From positions 1-61,442 of the forward strand of contig NZ_JARFJD010000029.1 in assembly GCF_029087225.1 (NCBI RefSeq): DNA of 61,442 bases, written 5' to 3'. Below are positions 1 through 5,257 of this stretch, piece after piece. Position numbers and translations under genes: made by a program. Numbering within the stretch: position 1 is the stretch's first letter; every line of letters begins with the position of its first letter. The notes under the pieces are model-generated. The model made no database searches. It saw only the letters and a program-made list of their open reading frames with translations, and was not told where the DNA came from. Origin of the DNA: Limnobacter olei (lineage in GTDB: Bacteria; Pseudomonadota; Gammaproteobacteria; Burkholderiales; Burkholderiaceae_B).

Positions 1-231
1 AATGACCCTAAGGCCGACGCAGCCGTGCGTTTTGCTGCCGCCGTAGTCCGCCAGCGCGGGCAAGTCAGCAATGACCAGGTCCAAGCGGTGCTGAACGCTG
101 GCTACAGTGATGCACATGTAGTGGATATTCTGTTGGCTGTTGCTCTGAACACTTTCACTAACTACGTTAACGAAGTGACACAGACCGAGGTCGACTTCCC
201 GGCCGTTCAACCACTAGGCATTGATGTCTAA
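1..231 (+). CDS. Carboxymuconolactone decarboxylase-like protein, C-terminal part
   Basis: The frame is open from base 1 and ends at a TAA, so the gene's beginning lies outside the window and 76 residues are visible. The helical C-terminus, with an Ala/Val-rich helix running into NTFTNYVNEV, resembles the second half of AhpD/carboxymuconolactone-decarboxylase-like proteins, which often act as peroxidase or peroxidase-like enzymes. The CxxC pair that would define a peroxidatic member would lie upstream and cannot be checked. It precedes a DUF417 gene in the same direction, so both may belong to an oxidative or chlorine stress unit, but that is inference. Confidence 0.6.
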   Translation, partial: NDPKADAAVRFAAAVVRQRGQVSNDQVQAVLNAGYSDAHVVDILLAVALNTFTNYVNEVTQTEVDFPAVQPLGIDV

Positions 232-368
232 TCCATTGGTGCTCAACTACAGCAATTACCTAAGTTAGGTTCGACTCGAGTAAACATATAGTTTTTCTCA
301 AGAGTCATATCATTTTAGTGGGCTACATAGAGTGAGTCCACATGGCTAAAAATAATTGGAGATATAAG

Positions 369-884
369 ATGACTATTCCCGAAATTGAAAATGGTGTCCA
401 GACTACCAATACCCTTAGTAATAGTCTCGGTGCAAAAATCACTAAGTTTGGTATAGGTGGCATCTACGTTGCCATGACGATAATATATTTGTGGTTTGGT
501 GGCATGAAATTCACTAGCTACGAAGCAAACGGTATACATGGTTTTGTTAGTAATAGCCCTCTGCTTTCGTGGATGTATAGCTTCCTCAGCATTCAAGGAT
601 TCTCAAATTTTCTGGGTGTGCTTGAAATTTCAGTTGGCCTGTTAATCGCTGCACGAGTTTTCTCCCCTAAGCTCGCAATCTTGGGCGGTGTACTTTCAAC
701 CGGACTCTTTTTTACGACATTGTCGTTCATGCTGACTACACCCGGTGTTTTTGAGGCATCTCTTGGGTTTCCTGCGATCTCTGTGGTTCCTGGCCAGTTT
801 TTGCTAAAAGATTTAGGCTTGTTTGTCGTGTCTATATTTATCGTAGGTACATCACTTACAGCACTGGAGCACAAAAACAAATAA
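369..884 (+). CDS. DUF417 (YkgB/RclC-like) inner membrane protein
   Basis: The protein has 171 residues and four hydrophobic segments, which fits the DUF417 family that includes E. coli RclC of the reactive-chlorine response. The start at 369 is preferred over the ATG at 342 because GGAGA at 358-362 sits six bases before it, whereas the 342 ATG has no such site. The pattern KITKFGIGGIYVAMTII followed by LWFGGMKFTSYEANGI is typical of the family. Codon use is AT-rich compared with the core genes further right. The function is not proven; a role in oxidant resistance is inferred from the family. Confidence 0.8.
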   Translation: MTIPEIENGVQTTNTLSNSLGAKITKFGIGGIYVAMTIIYLWFGGMKFTSYEANGIHGFVSNSPLLSWMYSFLSIQGFSNFLGVLEISVGLLIAARVFSPKLAILGGVLSTGLFFTTLSFMLTTPGVFEASLGFPAISVVPGQFLLKDLGLFVVSIFIVGTSLTALEHKNK

Positions 885-968
885 GCCTCACCCGAAACAA
901 CTATAAGTTAGATGGCTCCTAAACACATTAGAGAGCCTTTATTTTTATCTTTTAAAACACCTTTATAA

Positions 969-1046
969 GTGCTTCAAGTACGTGCCTTACTAGAGGCTGG
1001 CCTGATGGGGCTGGTTGCACTGCGGGCCCGGCGTTCTTTCAGCTAA
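969..1046 (+). pseudogene. Possible CTERM sorting-signal stub of a deleted exosortase substrate
   Basis: After an in-frame stop at 966-968, 25 codons run to a TAA at 1044-1046. They encode a hydrophobic stretch (AGLMGLVAL) followed by an arginine cluster (RARRSFS). This is the architecture of PEP-CTERM/IPTL-CTERM tails, which have a short transmembrane helix and a basic end. The diagnostic motif upstream (IPTLxxWG for exosortase H substrates) is absent, so this would be only the last third of the signal. Its position directly before xrtH supports the reading, since substrate genes often lie next to the exosortase. The evidence is weak because the segment is short. Confidence 0.35.
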
Positions 1047-1056
1047 CGGAATTAAT

Positions 1057-1085
1057 CGATCCCGAACCATCTTCGGGATCGTTTT
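1057..1085 (+). terminator. Rho-independent terminator
   Basis: CGATCCCGAA (1057-1066) pairs perfectly with TTCGGGATCG (1072-1081) across a five-base loop and is followed by TTTT. It would end transcription of the gene whose stub lies at 969-1046, just before xrtH. Confidence 0.8.
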
Positions 1086-1118
1086 CAACATCAGCGACGG
1101 TTTTATGAAGGTCCGGCC

Positions 1119-1362
1119 TTGATTCGTTTTTTTGTGCTGTTTTTTGTCATTATGATGGCACTTTTTACCGTTGAACTGCTCCCGCTCGGACAGCAGTATT
1201 TTGTTACACCTCTGACATCGGGCCTGGCTGCTGTGTCGGGTGTATTGATCGATCTCTTGGGGCGGGATGTCTTAACCCAGGGTGTCATCATCTATGACCT
1301 GAACGCCCGTTTTGCCATCGAGATTGCCGCAGGCTGCAATGGTGTCGAGGCCATGATTTTGC
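1119..1362 (+). pseudogene. xrtH: Exosortase H, 5' part, interrupted by IS66 element
   Basis: Exosortases are multi-pass membrane transpeptidase-like proteases that process CTERM-tagged exported proteins. This part starts at a TTG preceded by GAAGG (1107-1111) and encodes two membrane segments and the catalytic Cys (Cys73) in AAGCNGVEA. The reading frame is broken immediately after AMIL by the insertion at 1363. Removing the element and one copy of the 8-bp duplication restores an uninterrupted protein of about 167 residues with a Cys73-Arg114-His133 triad. That size and the GCNGVEA context fit the small exosortase H family. As it stands the catalytic Cys is separated from the other two residues, so the gene should be inactive. 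Confidence 0.85.
1355..1362. repeat. Left copy of IS66 target-site duplication
   Basis: GATTTTGC here is repeated exactly at 3850-3857 on the other side of the element. An 8-bp duplication is the usual signature of IS66-family transposition. Confidence 0.95.
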
Positions 1363-1388
1363 GTAAGCCCCCAGCAAACCCATCTTGA
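1363..1388 (+). repeat. Left terminal inverted repeat of IS66 element
   Basis: These 26 bases starting GTAAGCCCCCAGC match the right end in inverted orientation, with one A/G difference at position 20. Confidence 0.93.
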
Positions 1389-1443
1389 AATGACTGGTTC
1401 TGAACGGCGACCATAGTGTCCACTCCATTTCTTGGTGGACACC

Positions 1444-1806
1444 ATGAGTGCACTTCAAACTACCCCGAAACGTCCCGTTCGTGTGTATCGAGCACCTGAA
1501 TTCAAATCGAAGTTGGTCAGGCTTGCGCTTGAACCTGGCGCCTCAGTTTCCGGCGTGGCCGTGGCGCACGGTGTGAACCCTAACCTGCTTCGTCGGTGGG
1601 TCAAAGAGTCTGGCGCTTTGATCACCCCGCCAGCTTTTGTTCCTGTTCGAATTGAATCCAGCGTCGTTCGTGACACTCACACGCCAGCGAGCAACAGCCA
1701 ACGCGTCGAAGTCAACATCGCTCGCGGTGATCTCCACATTCAGTTTAAATTGGATTCATTGCAGATCACTGAACTTGGCCAAGTGCTTCGCGAGGTGTTG
1801 CGTTGA
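1444..1806 (+). CDS. tnpA: IS66 accessory protein TnpA
   Basis: This 120-residue protein matches the small IS66 orfA product. A helix-turn-helix-like N-terminal half (YRAPEFKSKLVRLALEPG, then a GVNPNLLRRWV helix) probably binds the element ends. The C-terminal half ends in a leucine-rich segment. The ATG at 1444 is chosen over the GTG at 1432 because the homologous region begins shortly after it. Its end overlaps tnpB by four bases, which suggests translational coupling. Confidence 0.88.
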   Translation: MSALQTTPKRPVRVYRAPEFKSKLVRLALEPGASVSGVAVAHGVNPNLLRRWVKESGALITPPAFVPVRIESSVVRDTHTPASNSQRVEVNIARGDLHIQFKLDSLQITELGQVLREVLR

Positions 1807-2141
1807 TCCGTGTGGACGCAATCTGGATGAGCACCGCACCCTGCGACATGCGTTGTGGCATGGACACTTTGATGAATCAAATCATTGCCGTGTTTGGTGC
1901 TGCTCAGGCCCACCACGCTTATTTGTTTACAAACCGTGGTGCCAATCGAATGAAGGTCATTGTGCATGACGGCTTTGGAGTCTGGCTGTGCAGCCGCAGG
2001 CTGCACAAAGGTAGTTTTAATTGGGGCAAGAGTGCTGATTTAGGCTCATCGGTCACGCTGTCCACTGAACAATTCAACGCGCTGATTGTAGGGCTACCCT
2101 GGCAGCGTCTCGGCGAATATTCCAGCATCAAATATCTCTGA
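1803..2141 (+). CDS. tnpB: IS66 accessory protein TnpB
   Basis: This 112-residue protein has the typical IS66 Orf2 signature: IWMSTAPCDMRCGMDTL near the start, an FTNRGANRMKVIVHD core and GVWLCSRRLHKG. Its precise biochemical role is not established, but IS66 elements need it for transposition. It starts at TTG 1803, overlapping the tnpA stop. The C-terminus is the usual length. Confidence 0.9.
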   Translation: MIRVDAIWMSTAPCDMRCGMDTLMNQIIAVFGAAQAHHAYLFTNRGANRMKVIVHDGFGVWLCSRRLHKGSFNWGKSADLGSSVTLSTEQFNALIVGLPWQRLGEYSSIKYL

Positions 2142-2200
2142 ATTTCAATTGGCAAGATTGCCAATAGTTGGCGTGGATGGTGTGTGGCAATATCTGCGTC

Positions 2201-3823
2201 ATGACCTCAAGCCCCACGCCAGAACAGATTGCCAAGATGGACGCAGACCAACTGCAGGCGATGCTACTGGGACAAATCAAAGCCAACTCGGTATTGCAGG
2301 TGGAGGCCCTTGAGCTTCGAGCTAGCAATATAAATCTTCAGGCTGTGAACGCCGAGCTTCAGGTGGTGGTGAAGTACAAAGACGCTGTCATCTCCAAGAT
2401 CACCCTCGAACTGGCGCTTCACAAAAGGTTCCGGTTCAGCAAGAAGGCTGAATCCCTGACAGTTGAACAACGGCACTTGTTTGATGAAACAATCGACGGC
2501 GACACTGCTCAGATTGAGCAGGAAGAACTGGACAAGCTGCCCGAGCAAGACAAAGAAGTCGTTAGCAGAAACCTCAAGCCCAAGCGCAAAGCGCTGCCAC
2601 CCGAGCTGCCCCGTACAGAAATTCGCCATGAACTTGATTCAACCCTGTGCAAATGTGGCTGCCAGTTAAAGCGGATTGGTGAAGATGTTTCTGAGAAGTT
2701 GAACCACCACCCTGGCACCTTCAGCGTAGAGCGCCACATCCGTGGCAAGTGGGTGTGTGATAGGTGCGAAACCCTGATTCAAGCCCCAGTGCCCGCGCAT
2801 GTGATCGACAAGGGCATGGCCACCACCAACTTGTTGGCCCAAGTGCTGGTGAACAAGTTTGCAGACCACTTGCCGCTGTACAGGCAAGAACAAATGTTTG
2901 ACCGCACTGGCTACAAACTATCGGCCAGCACCATGGGTTCCTGGGTAGGCCAGTGTGGCGCAGCTTTGCAGCCCTTAGTGAATGCATTGCGCACAGAAAT
3001 CCTGAAACAAGGCGTGCTGCATGCGGATGAAACACCCATCACCATGCTGAACGGAGCGGCCAAGGATAAAAACAGCACCACCAAGAAAGCCTACTTGTGG
3101 GCCTATGCCACTACGCAACATGCTGACATCAAAGCAGTGGTGTTTGACTTTGCAGAAGGTCGAAGCGGTCAACATGCCAAGGCCTTTCTGGATGGCTGGA
3201 GTGGCACGCTGATTTGTGATGATTACCAAGGCTACAAAGCCCTGATCAAAGACAACCAAATTACGGAAGCAGGCTGCATGGCGCACGCGCGGCGCAAGTT
3301 CTTCGAACTGTTTGCTGCCAACAAGAGCCACATTGCCCAAGCCGCCCTGGAACAATTCAACGCCATTTATGCAGTTGAAGCACAGTTGCAAGACATGCCA
3401 CCTGATGAGCGACGACATCGACGGCAAGCAGATATAAAACCGTTGATGGACAAACTTCGACAATGGTTGCTCGACCACAAGATCGAGGTGCCCGACGGGT
3501 CGGGCACGATGAAGGCCATTGATTACAGCTTGAAACGCTGGGATGCGCTCACCACATTCCTGGGTGATCCACACACGCCGATAGACAACAACTGGGTGGA
3601 GAACCAGATTCGCCCCATCGCAGTGGGTCGCAAGAACTGGCTATTTGCCGGAAGCCTGCGCTCAGGCCAACGCAATGCAGCGATCATGAGTCTTGTGCAA
3701 TCGGCCAAACTCAATGGCCTGAACCCGCTGGAATATCTAAAGGATGTGATGGACCGCCTGCCCACGCAGCCGTACAGCAGGATCAATGAATTGCTGCCGC
3801 ACAACTGGAAACCAGCGAACTAA
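2201..3823 (+). CDS. tnpC: IS66 transposase TnpC
   Basis: The 540-residue protein begins with a coiled-coil-prone region, then a Cys-rich zinc-binding block (CKCGC ... CDRC), then the DDE catalytic domain. Visible catalytic candidates are Asp276 in LHADETP, Asp340/341 in CDDYQGY and Glu467 in NNWVENQIR. The ATG at 2201 (MTSSPTPEQ) is preferred to the upstream TTG at 2168. The stop codon abuts the right inverted repeat. The gene is full length with no frameshift. Confidence 0.93.
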   Translation: MTSSPTPEQIAKMDADQLQAMLLGQIKANSVLQVEALELRASNINLQAVNAELQVVVKYKDAVISKITLELALHKRFRFSKKAESLTVEQRHLFDETIDGDTAQIEQEELDKLPEQDKEVVSRNLKPKRKALPPELPRTEIRHELDSTLCKCGCQLKRIGEDVSEKLNHHPGTFSVERHIRGKWVCDRCETLIQAPVPAHVIDKGMATTNLLAQVLVNKFADHLPLYRQEQMFDRTGYKLSASTMGSWVGQCGAALQPLVNALRTEILKQGVLHADETPITMLNGAAKDKNSTTKKAYLWAYATTQHADIKAVVFDFAEGRSGQHAKAFLDGWSGTLICDDYQGYKALIKDNQITEAGCMAHARRKFFELFAANKSHIAQAALEQFNAIYAVEAQLQDMPPDERRHRRQADIKPLMDKLRQWLLDHKIEVPDGSGTMKAIDYSLKRWDALTTFLGDPHTPIDNNWVENQIRPIAVGRKNWLFAGSLRSGQRNAAIMSLVQSAKLNGLNPLEYLKDVMDRLPTQPYSRINELLPHNWKPAN

Positions 3824-3849
3824 TCAAGACGGGTTTGCTGGGGGCTTAC
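3824..3849 (-). repeat. Right terminal inverted repeat of IS66 element
   Basis: This is the inverted partner of 1363-1388, beginning directly after the tnpC stop codon and ending GGGGGCTTAC. Confidence 0.93.
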
Positions 3850-3857
3850 GATTTTGC
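3850..3857. repeat. Right copy of IS66 target-site duplication
   Basis: GATTTTGC is identical to 1355-1362, and the exosortase reading frame resumes directly from it. Confidence 0.95.
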
Positions 3858-4117
3858 TCACGGCAGCCATCCTGGCCTTCCCTTCACCCTGGAAACACAA
3901 GCTGATCGGCATTGCCCTGGGTTGGATTGCAATTCAGGGGCTGAACCTGGTGCGGATTGTGTCCCTGTTTTTTCTCGGGTTGTGGAACGAAACCGCCTTT
4001 GAGTGGGCCCACCTTTATCTGTGGCAGGCATTGATCATGCTGGACGCATTGGTGGTCTGGCTACTGTGGATACGGGCGCTGCCAGCCAGGGAGGCTACCA
4101 GTGAAGTTGCTGCCTAG
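3858..4117 (+). pseudogene. xrtH: Exosortase H, 3' part
   Basis: This segment continues the frame cut at 1362 and supplies about 86 residues with three hydrophobic stretches. It carries the other two catalytic residues: Arg in GLNLVRIVSLF (Arg114 of the restored protein) and His in EWAHLYLWQ (His133). The Asn-Leu-Val-Arg and His-Leu-Tyr contexts are characteristic of exosortases/archaeosortases. It has no convincing start of its own, so expression as a separate protein is unlikely. Its end overlaps the next gene by 17 bases. Confidence 0.85.
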
Positions 4118-4413
4118 TAACGTTATTGGCCGTTTTGTCTGCCTGATACTGCTGTGGTTGCCTGTCTGGCTTGCTCTCTGGTATGTGGCCGCAGGTGTTC
4201 TTGCCGCCCCGGCAGTATGGCTGGGGGCACTGGGCATCAATCTCTTTGAGGGCGGGTTAATTGATGATCTGGCGAGGCAGGGCCATCAATACACCCTGAT
4301 CACCCGCTTAACAGTGGAGGTGCCGGACGCACCCGAGGGTGCCCTGGGGCAGATCATGGTAGAAAAAACCCGCTGCTCTACACTTGGAATCTGCCGGTGC
4401 TGATGGCGCTGCT
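4101..4413 (+). pseudogene. Exosortase H-associated membrane protein, truncated
   Basis: A GTG start inside the 3' end of xrtH opens a protein with an N-terminal membrane segment (FVCLILLWLPVWLALWYVAA) and a soluble region (YTLITRLTVEV). Position and layout fit the membrane protein often encoded directly after xrtH. At a run of six A bases (about 4362-4367) the frame slips. In the shifted frame the text continues as NPLLYTWNLPVLMALL, which looks like the true continuation, so a one-base deletion in the A run is likely. The gene is then cut at about 4405-4414 by transposase DNA and its 3' half is missing. Confidence 0.6.
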
Positions 4414-4850
4414 GTCTCCGCGAGTGCTGTGTTCTTGCGATGTAGCTCTCGTTCCAGCTCTTTGATCCGCTTGCGCTGCTGCTTGGCTTCATCCGCTTCT
4501 CGACGGCGGTCCTCATAGGACAGGCTGGCGGCTTGTTCGCAGTCATGACGCCAGCGTTGCAGCTGCTCGGGATACAGTCCCCGTTGACGACAATAGGCAG
4601 CAACGTCTTCGGTGTTCATCGCTGCGGTCTCAACCACCGCTGCAAACTTGTCTCGGGACGACCAGCCGGACGTACCCTGGTCACTTGCATCGGGCAAGCA
4701 GCGTCCCTCAGCACGAGCTTCTTTGCGCCACTTGTAAACAGTGGCTGGCGAGATACCCTCCTGCCGGGCGACCTCTTCTACGCTTTGGTTATAAGGCGGT
4801 AACAGCTTGGCCACAGCGGCCTGACGTCGCTCATCGGAATAGCGAGGCAT
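4408..4850 (-). pseudogene. IS3-type transposase OrfA, 3'-truncated
   Basis: The ATG at 4850 opens MPRYSDERRQAAVAKLLPP, then a helix-turn-helix (EVARQEGISPATVYKWRKEAR), a second DNA-binding block (YCRQRGLYPEQLQRWR) and a coiled coil (KQQRKRIKELERELHRKN). These are typical of long OrfA proteins of the IS3 superfamily. After ALAETAA the expected leucine-zipper end is replaced by foreign codons that run out through the neighbouring gene to 4308. The real gene therefore ends at the junction near 4408-4414. Confidence 0.8.
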
Positions 4851-4885
4851 ACAGATCTCCAAACGCCCCTGAATGTTTAAGAGAG
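4408..4885 (-). mobile_element. Relic of an IS3-type element carrying only orfA
   Basis: An IS3-family orfA is present on the minus strand, but the DDE-encoding orfB that should follow to the left is absent. The homology ends inside the orfA coding sequence at ALAETAA, where it joins the exosortase-associated gene within a GCGCTGCTG-like microhomology. The other end probably lies near 4880, where a minus-strand TGTTACACTCTC could be the terminus, but with only one end left this cannot be confirmed. The relic cannot transpose by itself. Confidence 0.7.
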
Positions 4886-4890
4886 TGTAA

Positions 4891-5257
4891 CAAGGGACGC
4901 GACATCAATCCTGACAGAGGGGGGAAGGCAGCGATTGCACCATGTCGTGCATTGTGCAGTGCCGACATGTATGCACTGATTCCGAAAGCGAATATCAGGA
5001 ATGAGTTTCTTCTCGAGGTCCTTTTGAGTGATCGCTTCACCAGATTTGCTGTATCGGGATCAATGCGCACAGGCATTCCGAAGCTCAATCGGGCGCACTT
5101 ATCTCAATACCGATGCAGAGTCCCGTCGTTGGACGAGCAGGACGCGTATCTTGATCGAGTCCGAGAGATAAGGTCAGCGGGGAGCCTGCTTGATCAAAGA
5201 AAGCTCGTGGCGCAGAGCTTAAAGAGTCAGATCGTCGCAGAGAGGATGGCGCCATGA
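4891..5257 (+). pseudogene. hsdS: Type I restriction specificity subunit, C-terminal remnant
   Basis: In frame with the stop at 5255-5257 are about 120 residues that match the C-terminal target-recognition domain and conserved coiled coil of HsdS: INPDRGGKAAIAPC, SADMYALIP, GIPKLNRAHLSQYRCRVPS and the helix LLDQRKLVAQSLKSQIV. The N-terminal target-recognition domain and central repeat are missing, replaced by the IS3-type relic. The stop overlaps the hsdR start as ATGA, so the original operon order hsdS-hsdR is preserved. A specificity subunit cut like this cannot direct methylation or cleavage. Confidence 0.8.

Larger units (their letters stand above)
885..1118. other. Intergenic stretch with remnants before the exosortase gene
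   Basis: No intact gene is visible here. The left half is AT-rich and matches the composition of the DUF417 gene. The right half is GC-richer and contains a short C-terminal coding remnant (969-1046) and a terminator hairpin (1057-1085). The change in composition near 960 looks like an old deletion or insertion junction. Confidence 0.5.
1363..3849 (+). mobile_element. Complete IS66-family insertion sequence, 2487 bp
   Basis: The element begins GTAAGCCCCCAGC and ends with the reverse complement. The 26-bp terminal inverted repeats (1363-1388 and 3824-3849) differ at one base. It carries the three standard IS66 genes tnpA, tnpB and tnpC in order, all open, and is flanked by a perfect 8-bp duplication. 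The intact duplication, near-identical ends and intact ORFs indicate a recent and possibly still mobile copy. It lies in the same orientation as the exosortase gene it splits. Confidence 0.95.

Noticed and set aside
2975-3574. 199-codon minus-strand frame inside tnpC
   Set aside because: It is antisense to the transposase gene and has no recognisable motif.
4685-4888. N-terminal part of the long frame leading into hsdS
   Set aside because: It is antisense to the IS3-type orfA; only the part from about 4891 is HsdS-like.
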